Under the pieces are notes generated by a model. The model did no database searches. It worked only from the letters and a program-made list of their open reading frames with translations, and was not told the origin of the DNA. From DASXMT01 sp963755985 (GTDB lineage: Bacteria; Actinomycetota; Acidimicrobiia; Acidimicrobiales; RAAP-2), in NCBI GenBank assembly GCA_963755985.1, contig CAVWLO010000003.1, positions 62,001 through 126,000 of the forward strand: DNA of 64,000 nucleotides, given 5' to 3'. The translations under genes and the position numbers were made by a program. The stretch's first letter is position 1, and each line of letters opens with the position of its first letter. Below, in pieces: positions 41,321-49,847 of this stretch.

Positions 41321-42340
41321 ATGGACCCGGTCGAAGCCCTCAAGCGCATCTCGTTCCTGTTGGAGCGAAACGGTGCCGACACCTACAAGGTCCGCGCCTT
41401 CCGGCACACGGCCACCGCGGTGGAGCCGATGCCCGCCGACGAGCTGGCCAAGCTGGCCAAGGCCGGTCGCCTCCAGTCCATCTCCGGGGTGGGCAAGTCG
41501 ACGGCCCAGGCCATCGAAGAGGCGCTGGCCGGCGAGGTCCCCGCCTACCTGGCCAAGCTCGAATCGGATCCGCCCACCATCGAGCTCGATGCCGCGGCGA
41601 AGAAGCTACTGAAGCAGCTGAAGGGCGACTGCCACTCCCACTCCGACTGGTCCGACGGTGGCAGTCCCATCGCGGAGATGGCCCAGACGGCCAGAGCCCT
41701 CGGCCGCGACTACCTCGTCCTTACCGACCACAGTGCCCGGTTGACCGTGGCCCACGGGCTCGACGCCGAACGGCTCCGCAAGCAGTCGAAGGTGGTGGCC
41801 GAGCTCAACGAGGAGCTGGCCCCGTTCCGGATCCTCACCGGGATCGAGGTGGACATCCTGGAGGATGGCGGACTCGACCAGGACGAGGACCTGCTGGCCG
41901 AACTGGACGTGGTGGTGGCGAGCGTCCACTCCAAGCTGCGGATGGACGGGCCCACCATGACCAAGCGCATGCTTGCCGCTATCGAGAGCCCGCACACCGA
42001 CATCCTGGGCCACTGCACCGGACGGCTCATCACCGGCAAGGGCCGCCCGCAGTCGACCTTCGACGCCGAAGCTGTCTTCGCGGCCTGCGCCGAGACCGGC
42101 ACGGCGGTCGAGATCAATTCCCGGCCCGAGCGACAGGACCCGCCCGAGGACCTGTTGCGTCTGGCCATCGAGCTCGGGTGCAACGTCTCCATCGACACCG
42201 ACGCCCACGCTCCCGGGCAGCTCGAGTGGCTCGGTCGGGGATGCGCCAATGCGGTCAAGGCCGAGGTGCCCACGGAGCGAATCGTCAACCGGAAGTCGGC
42301 CGATGACCTGATCGCCTGGGCGGCAACCCACGCGGCCTGA
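41321..42340 (+). CDS. HhH-PHP protein: PolX-like nuclease without polymerase domain
   Basis: The 339-residue protein has two parts of a PolX: residues 1-85 form the helix-hairpin-helix region (ALKRISFLLERNGADTYKVRAFRHTA and SISGVGKSTAQAIEEAL) and residues 100-330 form a PHP metal nuclease with DCHSHSDWSDG, LVLTDHS, GIEVDIL, ASVHSKLR, DILGHCTGR and SIDTDAHAP. The palm and nucleotidyl-transfer part of PolX is absent. In bacterial PolX the PHP part gives Mn-dependent 3'-5' exonuclease or AP-site trimming. Here polymerase and ligase come from the neighbouring genes. GGAG sits eight bases before the ATG at 41321, while the ATG at 41315 is too close to it. Confidence 0.9.
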   Translation: MDPVEALKRISFLLERNGADTYKVRAFRHTATAVEPMPADELAKLAKAGRLQSISGVGKSTAQAIEEALAGEVPAYLAKLESDPPTIELDAAAKKLLKQLKGDCHSHSDWSDGGSPIAEMAQTARALGRDYLVLTDHSARLTVAHGLDAERLRKQSKVVAELNEELAPFRILTGIEVDILEDGGLDQDEDLLAELDVVVASVHSKLRMDGPTMTKRMLAAIESPHTDILGHCTGRLITGKGRPQSTFDAEAVFAACAETGTAVEINSRPERQDPPEDLLRLAIELGCNVSIDTDAHAPGQLEWLGRGCANAVKAEVPTERIVNRKSADDLIAWAATHAA

Positions 42341-42398
42341 GAGCACAGCGCAGCACGCGGCCTAAGGGCACGGCGCAGATCATGGATACGATCAGCAG

Positions 42399-43454
42399 GT
42401 GACCCTCCCCGTGCAACCCCCGGTGGCCCCGATGCTGGCCAAGCTCACCCGGGACCTGCCCCGGGCCGAGGGTATGTTCTACGAGCCCAAGTGGGACGGG
42501 TTCCGGTGCATCGTGTTCCGGGACGGCGACGACGTGGAGCTGGGCAGCCGGAACGAGAAGCCGCTCACCCGGTACTTTCCCGAGCTGGTCGACTCGCTCA
42601 AGCGAGAGCTCCCCGACCGCTGCGTGCTCGACGGCGAGATCGTGATCGCCGGGCCCAACGGACTGGACTTCGATGCCCTGTCCCAGCGGATCCATCCGGC
42701 CGAGTCGCGGATCAAGCTGCTGGCCGAGACCACCCCGGCGTCGTTCGTGGCCTTCGACATCCTGGCCTTAGGCGATCGCGACCTGTGCGACACCCCGTAC
42801 GCCGAGCGGCGGAAGGTGCTGGAGAAGACGCTGAAGAAGGCAAAGGCTCCGGTCCACGTGACACCGGCGACGAATGACCCCGAGGTGGCCACCGACTGGT
42901 TCGACCGGTTCGAGGGGGCCGGCCTCGACGGTGTGGTGGCCAAACCGGGCGAGCTGAAGTATCTCCAGGACAAGCGGGCGATGATGAAGGTCAAGCACGA
43001 GCGGACGGCCGACTGCGTGGTGGCCGGATTCCGCTGGCACAAAGACGGCGGGGTGGTGGGATCGCTGCAGCTCGGGCTCTACGACGACCACGGTGTCCTC
43101 CATCACGTCGGGGTGGCGTCGGGATTCACCAAGGCCCGCCGGGGGGAGCTGGTGGACGAGCTCGAGCCCTACCGAGCGAACGCAACCGAGCACCATCCCT
43201 GGCTCGAATGGGCCACCGAGACCAGCCGCAGACCGGGCGGCGTCAGCCGCTGGAACGCGGGCAAGGACCTGGCCTGGGAGCCGCTGCGGCCCGAGCTGGT
43301 GTGCGAGGTGTCGTACGACCACCTCCAAGACGACCGCTTCCGTCACGGAACCCACTTTCAGCGGTGGCGTCCCGATCGGGAGCCGACATCGTGCACGTAC
43401 GACCAGCTCGACACGCCGGTGCCGACCGAGCTCTTCCGGGTATTCGACGCCTGA
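42399..43454 (+). CDS. ligC: ATP-dependent DNA ligase (LigC-type)
   Basis: This 351-residue ATP-dependent ligase consists of the adenylation domain and OB fold alone. The lysine that takes AMP is Lys31 in EPKWDGFR; further motifs are LDGEIVI, FVAFDILAL, GLDGVVAKP and MMKVKHERTADCVVAG. The VCEVSYDHLQDDRFRHGTHFQRWRPDR segment belongs to the OB part. The length and lack of nuclease or polymerase domains match mycobacterial LigC rather than LigD. It follows the PHP gene by 58 bp and so completes a polymerase-nuclease-ligase set for short gaps. No Ku gene is seen in the window. Confidence 0.92.
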   Translation: MTLPVQPPVAPMLAKLTRDLPRAEGMFYEPKWDGFRCIVFRDGDDVELGSRNEKPLTRYFPELVDSLKRELPDRCVLDGEIVIAGPNGLDFDALSQRIHPAESRIKLLAETTPASFVAFDILALGDRDLCDTPYAERRKVLEKTLKKAKAPVHVTPATNDPEVATDWFDRFEGAGLDGVVAKPGELKYLQDKRAMMKVKHERTADCVVAGFRWHKDGGVVGSLQLGLYDDHGVLHHVGVASGFTKARRGELVDELEPYRANATEHHPWLEWATETSRRPGGVSRWNAGKDLAWEPLRPELVCEVSYDHLQDDRFRHGTHFQRWRPDREPTSCTYDQLDTPVPTELFRVFDA

Positions 43455-43480
43455 GGTCAGTGCGCAGGAAGACGGTAGCC

Positions 43481-44113
43481 ATGACAGATGAGATTCAGTT
43501 CACGATCGGGGCCGAAGCAACCTGTTCCGATGGTCCGTGTGGCGAGATCAGCCGTGTCGTGATCGATCCCATCGCCCGATCCGTCACCCATCTGGTGGTG
43601 GAGCCCAAGCACCGTCAGGGTCTCGGTCGCCTCGTGCCATTGGATCTCGTCGATGTCTCTACCGGCGAGGTCCTTGTTCGCTGCTCCCTGGCTGAGTTCG
43701 CCCAACTCGATCATGCCGAAGAGACCCAGTTCTTGCCGGCCAGCGGCGGTCACGCCGACTACCCCGCCGGGCAGGTGCTGACTCAGCCCTACTACGGCCT
43801 CCGAGACACCATTGGCGAGGTTCCTCAGCCCGTCACCTACGACACGGTTCCACTGGACGAGGTAGGGGTGCGACGAGGAGAGCAGGTCCACGCGACGGAC
43901 GGCCCGATCGGGAGCGTTCAGGGACTGGTGATCGATCGTCAGACTCACCATGTGACCCATGTGCTCCTCCAGGAGGGTCATGTGTGGGGTCGCAAGGAAG
44001 TCGCCATACCCATCGGAGCGGTGACCGGGGTCGACAACGGCATTCGCCTCAGCCTGGCCAAGCAGGAAGTACAGGACCTGCCGCCCGTCGGCGTCGATCA
44101 TCCGACCGGGTAG
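43481..44113 (+). CDS. Double PRC-barrel protein
   Basis: The 210-residue protein has two PRC-barrel-like halves. The first (about 8-75) includes GAEATCSDGPCGEISRVVIDPIARSVTHLVVEP, the second (about 125-200) includes GEQVHATDGPIGSVQGLVIDRQTHHVTHVLLQEGHVWGRKEVAIP. The DGPxGxxxxxVID pattern in each half is the family mark. PRC barrels act in protein-protein contacts, for example in RimM and photosynthetic reaction centres; here the partner is unknown. It lies 26 bp after the ligase gene in the same direction and may be cotranscribed, though its slightly different codon use hints at a separate origin. Confidence 0.85.
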   Translation: MTDEIQFTIGAEATCSDGPCGEISRVVIDPIARSVTHLVVEPKHRQGLGRLVPLDLVDVSTGEVLVRCSLAEFAQLDHAEETQFLPASGGHADYPAGQVLTQPYYGLRDTIGEVPQPVTYDTVPLDEVGVRRGEQVHATDGPIGSVQGLVIDRQTHHVTHVLLQEGHVWGRKEVAIPIGAVTGVDNGIRLSLAKQEVQDLPPVGVDHPTG

Positions 44114-44211
44114 ACACCCACCATGGTGAGGGTTTCAGACGGGGGCTGATAGCCATTCCAATCATCTGGACGCGAGCCCGGGAACGCGTCGCGGTCGGAA
44201 TGGCTTCGTCC

Positions 44212-45285
44212 TTATCCCGCCAGACCGGCCATGACTTCCTCGACGAATCGGCCGTTGGCGGCATCGGCGTCGTGTTCCTCTTGCCCCCGACTGGCGCCGG
44301 TGATGTGAAAGCGGTCGATCCCGAGCGCAGCCAGCTCCTCCAGACGCTCAGTACAGAACCCCGCGGGGCCGATGATGGCAAATCGCTCGGCGAACTCGCG
44401 GGTGATCACCTCTGCCTGGGGTCCGGTACGGGCGTGTTGATACATGTCGTAGCGACGCGGGACCTCCAGCATGATCTGACGGTCTGCCTCGCTCACCGAT
44501 CCGTGGACCTGCCCGTGCATGCCGGAGAAGCGGACGAACGTGGCGATGCCGCCCTTGCTCAGGGCCAGGGCCCGGTCGGGGTCGTCATCGACCACGACGG
44601 TGACGTAGGCGCCGATGGCAATGTCGGGATTGATCGCCCGGGCCATCTCGATGGCCCAGCGCACCCGCTCGGGGTTTGCGCCAACCGCGAGCGTCACCCG
44701 ATCGCCGAGGCGGCCCGCCAGCTGTATCGTGCGTGGGCCGCTGGCCACGACCCAAATGGGAACCGACGGACGACCTTGGATCACGCCCACCTCGGCCAGC
44801 TCGTCGAGCCACATGAGCCTGCTCTCCTCGGGAACAGTCCCCAGAGGAAGGCCGTCGCCAATCCGGCGGGCACTCCCCTGTGTGGCACGTTCGATAGGCA
44901 CGGCCGCGCCCTGAAGGTACAGCCGGGTCACTTCGAGGAACTCCTGCAGCGTCTCCACCGAGACCGGAGGGACGCCGATGTGAGCCAGGGCCGAATCTCC
45001 CCGACCGACTCCCAACTCGACCCGACCGCCAGACTCGATGTTGGCCGACATGATGGCCGACGCGGTGACCACCGGGTGACGGGTCAACGGGTTCGTGACG
45101 CCGGTGCTCATCCTGATCGTGCTCGTGGTGGCGATCGCCGTCCCCAACGCTACGTACGGGTCCCCTGACATGTTCTGAGAGTCTCCGAGGGTCACACCCG
45201 TCCAGCCCTCCGATTCGGCACGGCGAACGGCCGGACCGACCAGCCGGGGCAGGGTGCGGGCATGGGTCCAAAACTCGAGGCTCAC
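44212..45285 (-). CDS. LLM class flavin/F420-dependent oxidoreductase
   Basis: A 357-residue luciferase-like protein with LEFWTHARTLPRLVGPAVRRAESEGWTGVTLGDSQNMSGDPYVALG, TSTIRMSTGVTNPLTRHPVVTASAIMSANIESGGRVELGVGRGDSALAHIG and PIWVVASGPRTIQLAGRLGDRVTLAVGANPE. These segments resemble the F420-dependent methylene-tetrahydromethanopterin-reductase-like branch. It uses F420 or FMN on an unknown substrate. The GTG at 45285 follows GGAGGAG and begins the conserved part. It has no operon neighbour and is divergent from the ArdC gene. Confidence 0.88.
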   Translation of the reverse strand: MSLEFWTHARTLPRLVGPAVRRAESEGWTGVTLGDSQNMSGDPYVALGTAIATTSTIRMSTGVTNPLTRHPVVTASAIMSANIESGGRVELGVGRGDSALAHIGVPPVSVETLQEFLEVTRLYLQGAAVPIERATQGSARRIGDGLPLGTVPEESRLMWLDELAEVGVIQGRPSVPIWVVASGPRTIQLAGRLGDRVTLAVGANPERVRWAIEMARAINPDIAIGAYVTVVVDDDPDRALALSKGGIATFVRFSGMHGQVHGSVSEADRQIMLEVPRRYDMYQHARTGPQAEVITREFAERFAIIGPAGFCTERLEELAALGIDRFHITGASRGQEEHDADAANGRFVEEVMAGLAG

Positions 45286-45670
45286 AGGTTTGTCACTCCT
45301 CCACGTTGATCGTCGCAACCAGATTGGATGGTACCGACTCAGGGTCGAGCCCTGGCCTTGACCAATGACCGGCACCCTCGTTCTGACGGCGGCAAAAGGG
45401 CGACAACCTGGGCGAGAGATGGTGGCACAGGCCCGCGGTAGGGTCCCGTTTCATAGGATCCCGACATCGGCGATCCACTGACCGCTCGCTCCGGCCCTCC
45501 AAAGCGTCCGTGCGGTCCCTCGCCCCGATCCGGGGCCCTGCCCGTGATGTGCACCCGGCCAGAGAACCGTCCGACGAGCCGTGAGCCCGGAAGTGGCCTC
45601 CGCTTCCCTCAGGCCACTTGGTCTTCGTGTCCCGGCGGATGCACCGTCAGTACCATCGAAGGGACTGAAG
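45286..45670. other. Intergenic region between LLM and ArdC genes with a stem-loop
   Basis: No gene is supported in these 385 bases. A perfect 9-bp inverted repeat, AAGTGGCCT (45591-45599) and AGGCCACTT (45611-45619), has an 11-base loop and lies 51 bases before the ArdC start. It could be a regulator site or an RNA hairpin controlling that gene. A ribosome-site-like GAAGGGACTGAAG precedes the ATG at 45671. Confidence 0.6.
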
Positions 45671-46489
45671 ATGACCAGCAAGAACAACCACCCGGAACTC
45701 ATCGCCGCGCTGACTAAGGGGATCAGCAACCTCACGACGTCGGAGAATTGGCAGCGTTACCTGAGCTTCCAGAGCCGCTTTCACCGTTACTCCTACGGGA
45801 ACGCGGTCCTCATCGCCGCCCAGCGGGCCACGGCGACGCGGGTTGCCGGATTCAACGCCTGGCGGACCATGAACCGCTTCGTCCGGAAGGGAGAGAAGGC
45901 CATCTGGATTCTCGCCCCGATGATGTACAAGAACGCTACCGCCGAAAGCGGTGAGGATGATCGGGTTATCCGAGGCTTCAAGTTCGTCTCCGTGTTTGAC
46001 GTTGCCCAGACCGACGGCGAGGAGCCTCCGACCGTCTGTAACCGGCTTGATGGCGATGACCCCGAAGGCGCCTACGACATCCTCTTCGAGGTGGCGCGGA
46101 GCATCGGGTTCACGGTCGTCCAACACAAGTTCGAGGGCACGACCAATGGCGACTGCTCACACCGTGAGCACCGCATCCGGGTGGAAGGGCGGAACAGTCC
46201 CGCTCAGCAAGTCAAGACTTTGGCCCACGAGATTGCCCATGCCCTCCTCCACGAGCATGTCGAGAGCCGGGCACTCGCCGAACTGGAGGCTGAGTCGGTG
46301 GCATACGTCGTCTGCCGGGGGATCGGGTTCGACAGCTGCGCCTACTCATTCGGATACGTCACAACCTGGGCCGGTGGCGGCGAACAAGCCATCGCAGGGA
46401 TCAAGGCGTCCTGCGAGCGAATCCAGAAGACTGCCGCGACGATCCTGCAGGCCTTCGAGTCTGAATCCCTGGATGAGGAGGCGGCGTAG
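45671..46489 (+). CDS. ArdC-like antirestriction protein (ssDNA-binding N-domain + metallopeptidase)
   Basis: The 272-residue protein joins an ArdC-type N-terminal ssDNA-binding domain (NWQRYLSFQSRFHRYSYGNAVLIAAQRATATRVAGFNAWRTMNRFVRKGEKAIWILAPM) to a zinc-peptidase-like C-domain with HEIAHALLHEH (His186, Glu187, His190) and Glu in AELEAESVAYVVC. Plasmid ArdC shields incoming DNA from host restriction. Codon use is less GC-biased than in nearby genes, which suggests transfer. No relaxase, replication or transfer genes are present, so it stands as a stranded cargo gene. The ATG at 45671 starts the conserved region; an in-frame GTG at 45581 would run through the stem-loop. Confidence 0.85.
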   Translation: MTSKNNHPELIAALTKGISNLTTSENWQRYLSFQSRFHRYSYGNAVLIAAQRATATRVAGFNAWRTMNRFVRKGEKAIWILAPMMYKNATAESGEDDRVIRGFKFVSVFDVAQTDGEEPPTVCNRLDGDDPEGAYDILFEVARSIGFTVVQHKFEGTTNGDCSHREHRIRVEGRNSPAQQVKTLAHEIAHALLHEHVESRALAELEAESVAYVVCRGIGFDSCAYSFGYVTTWAGGGEQAIAGIKASCERIQKTAATILQAFESESLDEEAA

Positions 46490-46875
46490 GCGACCCAGAA
46501 CGGGCATGCCCAGTTACCATTGAGATAACCGACAACATCGTCCGCGAGTTAGCCCTGGCTCTCGGTGTAGTCGACGTCAAGGTCGCGGCCATCGGTGCCA
46601 ACTGGTCAGGCCAACGCTACGTCCGGCACGTCGCCCACCGCGGCCGCACATGATCGCCAGAGCAGCTGAGGATAGGCGGCCCGTGTGTTGGTCCATGGGC
46701 CAGCTTGGCGGCCTCTTGAAGCTGATCGAGAGTGACCCAGTCGGTCGGAATGGCCGGGGTTGTGGTCCGGCCGCCAAGTTCATAGATTGTCGGTGTCTCG
46801 ATGGTTGATGGGACAGCCATCTGACGCTTCCATCCGAGCGGAACGGGGCGAGCCGCCTCACGAAGAGGGGACGAC
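46490..46875. other. Coding debris between ArdC and phospholipase genes
   Basis: No intact gene is seen in this 386-base spacer. On the plus strand 46513-46653 reads VTIEITDNIVRELALALG and on to a TGA without any start codon, like the tail of a lost gene. On the minus strand a 67-residue frame is listed separately. Together with the ArdC gene this suggests past insertion and decay. Confidence 0.45.
46617..46820 (-). CDS. Possible 67-residue protein or fragment, unknown
   Basis: An ATG at 46820 opens 67 codons reading MAVPSTIETPTIYELGGRT and later TDWVTLDQLQEAAKLAHGPT. The composition looks protein-like and codon use is moderate, but there is no good ribosome site and no family is recognised. 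It overlaps the plus-strand fragment tail to tail. It may be the N-terminal piece of a broken gene. Confidence 0.3.
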   Translation of the reverse strand: MAVPSTIETPTIYELGGRTTTPAIPTDWVTLDQLQEAAKLAHGPTHGPPILSCSGDHVRPRWATCRT

Positions 46876-48309
46876 ATGGAGCCAACAGGTCACAGAGGCT
46901 CCGATCGGGAAGACGGGGTCTCCTCACCGGTCAGCCGGCGAGCGTTTCTGGGTTCCGCTGTTGTGGCCGCCGCCGGGGTGGCACTGTCTGTAACCGGTAT
47001 CCGCTCGTCGCCAGCCTCAGCCGCGAGCCCACGCAAGCTCACGGCGAAGAGGGTGAGCGGCGTCGGGTCGCGGCCAAATCCCCGGGCTGCTGCAGGCTCC
47101 GATCAACTTCCAGAATTCGACCACATCGTGGTCGTCATGCTCGAGAATCATTCGTTCGACAACATCCTGGGCACCCTCGGCAGGGGGGACGGGTTCACGT
47201 TGAACAAGGGAGGTGTGCCAAAGGCAACCAATCCGGACGGCCAGGGCAACCTGGTCCATGCCTTCCACATGCCCACCCCCTGCCAATTGAACGCGAAGCC
47301 GGTCCAGAGTTGGGATGCCTCCCATATACAATACGACAACGGGACGAACCAGGGGTTCGTGACCAGTCCCTCGGGCCCGGTGGCCATGGGCTATTGGACC
47401 AAGGCCGATATGCCTTTCACCAACGGTCTGGCCCAGACCTATCCCATCGCCGATCGCTACTTCAGCTCGGTGTTGGCCCAGACCTATCCCAATAGGCGGT
47501 ATCTGATGTCCGGAACCTCGTTGGGGCTGATCAACGACACACTCCCGAGAGGGCTGCCTCCCAACGGTACGATCTTCGACTCGCTCAACAGGTACAACAT
47601 CTCGTGGAAGAACTACTACAGTTCGCTGCCCACCGCATACATCTACATCGATCAGGCGAGCGACCCGGCCATCACCAAGAACATCACCAAGATCGACCAG
47701 TTCTTCACCGACTGCAACTCCGGAACCCTGCCTGGATTCAGCCTGGTTGACCCCGACTTCGGCAAGAGCTCTGAGGAGGACCCTCAGGACATCCAATACG
47801 GGGACGAGTTCCTGGCGTCGGTGGTCAATGCGGTGACCTCGGGACCGCAGTGGTCGAAGACGATGTTGGTGTGGACCTACGACGAACACGGTGGCTACTA
47901 CGACCACGTGGCCCCACCCCGAGCGGTGACCCCCGATGATGTCCCGCCGAACATCACGGTCGCCACCGGCGGACTGGGCGCTCTTCAACCGGGAGGCTTC
48001 AACCGGTACGGATTCCGGGTCCCCGCCGGTGTGGTCAGCCCCTACGCCAAGGCCGACTACGTCTCGCATGTCACCTATGACCACACGTCGATCCTGAAGC
48101 TGGTGGAGACGAAGTGGAACCTCCCAGCCATGACCAGGCGGGACGCAGCTGCCGCCAACCTCTTGGACATGGTCGACTTCTCATCGAAGCCCCACTTCCT
48201 CCATCCGCCCACCCTTCCTGCTCCTGCCGATGCTGCCGCGTTGGCCGGGTGCCTGACGACGGGCCCAGGCGTCATTCCACCTTCCTCGGCGCTCACACCG
48301 GCCAAGTAG
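46876..48309 (+). CDS. Tat-exported phospholipase C/phosphoesterase family protein
   Basis: The 477-residue protein begins with a twin-arginine signal: SRRAFLGSAVVAAAGVALSV (residues 20-39). The mature part is of the bacterial phospholipase C/acid phosphatase type with FDHIVVVMLENHSFDNILGTLG as the metal and catalytic motif, DMPFTNGLAQTYPIADRYFSSVLAQTYPNRRYLMSG, LVWTYDEHGGYYDHV and a C-terminal YDHTSILKLVETKW. It should hydrolyse phosphoesters of lipids or related compounds outside the membrane. GAAGAGGGG provides the ribosome site. The neighbours give no pathway context. Confidence 0.92.
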   Translation: MEPTGHRGSDREDGVSSPVSRRAFLGSAVVAAAGVALSVTGIRSSPASAASPRKLTAKRVSGVGSRPNPRAAAGSDQLPEFDHIVVVMLENHSFDNILGTLGRGDGFTLNKGGVPKATNPDGQGNLVHAFHMPTPCQLNAKPVQSWDASHIQYDNGTNQGFVTSPSGPVAMGYWTKADMPFTNGLAQTYPIADRYFSSVLAQTYPNRRYLMSGTSLGLINDTLPRGLPPNGTIFDSLNRYNISWKNYYSSLPTAYIYIDQASDPAITKNITKIDQFFTDCNSGTLPGFSLVDPDFGKSSEEDPQDIQYGDEFLASVVNAVTSGPQWSKTMLVWTYDEHGGYYDHVAPPRAVTPDDVPPNITVATGGLGALQPGGFNRYGFRVPAGVVSPYAKADYVSHVTYDHTSILKLVETKWNLPAMTRRDAAAANLLDMVDFSSKPHFLHPPTLPAPADAAALAGCLTTGPGVIPPSSALTPAK

Positions 48310-48430
48310 CTTCACCACCGAATCTCGTCCGCCGCCGCCTCGGTCAGCGGCTATCTCTCCGCCACCGGACTCGTGGTCGCCCAGCCCCAGAAGCGTCCAC
48401 GTTCGTCCTCCATCCCTGTCGAAGCCGACC

Positions 48431-48465
48431 GGCCTTGGCTACCACTTTGGCTGCCGCCCAGGTGG
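48431..48465. repeat. 35-bp direct repeat copy A (integration-arm-like)
   Basis: This segment matches 60628-60662 at 32 of 35 positions, in the same orientation. Read on the minus strand it holds two near copies of GGCAGCCAA spaced by 3 bases. The rest of the 48310-48553 spacer shows no gene. Confidence 0.75.
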
Positions 48466-48553
48466 TCGCGTCCGGACCCGACTGATCCAATGACTGGACA
48501 GATGCTTCGGCTGGTGGGGGCGTCGATGGGCGGTAGAAGCCGTTCAGGTGGGG

Positions 48554-49492
48554 CTAGACAGATGCCAACGGCGGAACCCCGAACTCGAGACGCACGTCTT
48601 CCAGTTCCCACTCCGCCATGCTCAAGAGGTCGACTTCGTACATGTCGGCACTGCATTTCGATCCGCGCCGCAGCGCCTCGGCCATCATCGAGCGGCCGAG
48701 CTCGTGGTCGAGCAACGCCGAGCGGGCTTGTTCGTACCCCGGAAAAATATGACCCACCTCGTGCACTAGCAAATTCCCCAAGAATCCCAACCAGTTGCGG
48801 TCTGTGTCGGCCGCCGAAAGCATCATCGCACCCAGGGCGATCTCACCTTCTCCGGTCGGTTCGTACCCGGCGATCACATGCGTCGCATCGTGGCGCATGA
48901 AGGTCTCTCCTGTGGGAGACGATGACTCCGGCAACTCGAAGCCATTGCGAAGATGGAAGTCGAGGAACGCCCAACCCAACGTGGTAGGTGGGAGGTCCTT
49001 GTATGCCTCGAGCTTCTCTCGGAGTGGGTCGTGTCCCGGCGAAGGATCCTCGGTCGGGCCGCCGAAATCGGATGGTAGGACGAAATCGGACGGTAGGCCG
49101 TAGAGGCGGAGGTAGTCCTGATAGGTCCGGTCCGCACTCGATCGAACGAGGTCTCGGGCGAGGATCAGGCCCGGGCCACTCTGGTCCACAGCTCGTGCGT
49201 ACGCTTCGGTCGAAGCAAGCCTGCCTTCAGTAGCGGGGTGGCCACAGAACTCAACCATGACGAGAAGCTCCCTCAGCCTTCGTCGGTCGGCTTCGCTCGT
49301 GACGCGCTCGGCGACCTCAGTCGGTGAGATGACCCCCTGGTCAACGAGGTCCCGCTCCCGTCCCCAGCAACCGACCACCAGCGTTTCGATAACCGAGCGC
49401 TGCTCGCTGGTCGGACCGCCGTCCACGCTGGCCGCACCCATCAGGGCGCCGACGATCGGTTCTACTGCAGCATCGCTGATCAATGGCGCCAC
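48554..49492 (-). CDS. TerB-like/COQ4-like fusion protein, paralogue 1
   Basis: This 312-residue protein has two parts. Residues 5-115 are helical and look like a TerB domain (IVGALMGAASVDGGPTSEQRSVIETLV, then RRRLRELLVMVEFCGHP). Residues 165-300 look like COQ4: LPPTTLGWAFLDFHLRNGFELP, then the metal motif HDATH and, 11 residues on, Glu (His201, Asp202, His205, Glu217), exactly the HDxxHx11E pattern of COQ4. A second cluster HEVGH (244-248) follows. COQ4 acts in ubiquinone synthesis, on a C1 decarboxylation/hydroxylation step; a menaquinone-type actinobacterium would not need that, so the role here is unknown. The GTG at 49492 has GAGGAG six bases upstream. Codon use is less GC-rich than the core genes. 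The next gene upstream is its paralogue. Confidence 0.75.
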   Translation of the reverse strand: MAPLISDAAVEPIVGALMGAASVDGGPTSEQRSVIETLVVGCWGRERDLVDQGVISPTEVAERVTSEADRRRLRELLVMVEFCGHPATEGRLASTEAYARAVDQSGPGLILARDLVRSSADRTYQDYLRLYGLPSDFVLPSDFGGPTEDPSPGHDPLREKLEAYKDLPPTTLGWAFLDFHLRNGFELPESSSPTGETFMRHDATHVIAGYEPTGEGEIALGAMMLSAADTDRNWLGFLGNLLVHEVGHIFPGYEQARSALLDHELGRSMMAEALRRGSKCSADMYEVDLLSMAEWELEDVRLEFGVPPLASV

Positions 49493-49517
49493 GTTGTTCT
49501 CCTCGTAAGTAGAAGCA

Positions 49518-49547
49518 CTACACGGAACTCCGTAGGCGGTCACTCAT
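49518..49547 (-). CDS. Possible 9-codon leader peptide upstream of paralogue 1
   Basis: ATG at 49547, behind GAAGGGGG, opens MSDRLRSSV and stops 25 bases before the paralogue start. Such a short frame with a strong ribosome site can couple or attenuate translation of the next gene. It overlaps an in-frame N-terminal extension of that gene (GTG at 49543). The remaining spacer to the second paralogue (49548-49847) holds no supported gene. Confidence 0.25.
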   Translation of the reverse strand: MSDRLRSSV

Positions 49548-49847
49548 TGTATCGCCCCCTTCACTGAACGTGAGGATACCATACACCGTCCAATGAGGAT
49601 TTCCCTGGTGGAACGCACGGGGTAGGGCTGAGCAGGTCGCCGCGAAGGCAGCGGCCACAAAGGCGGACGTACCGATAGGAAGAGTCCCTCTGACCGAAGC
49701 CGAAGCAGCGGTCACGGTCTAGCCCGTAGAGAGGCCTCCCCGTCTCAGTTTGCGTGCTGCTTGCCCGACAGATGTCACGTCGTCGGTGATCAACCAAAAA
49801 AAGTCGGCACGCAACACGCCGGGCCACGCCGGGAGCCTGCTTCAGTA

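Noticed and set aside
40534..42306. 590-codon plus-strand frame overlapping the PolDom and PHP genes
   Set aside because: It is the other reading frame of two genes with clear catalytic motifs; its product is Arg/Gly/Pro-rich without motifs.
46617..46927. Second antirestriction or toxin gene behind ArdC
   Set aside because: The frames here are short, overlap each other and show no known toxin or antitoxin motif; listed only as possible debris.
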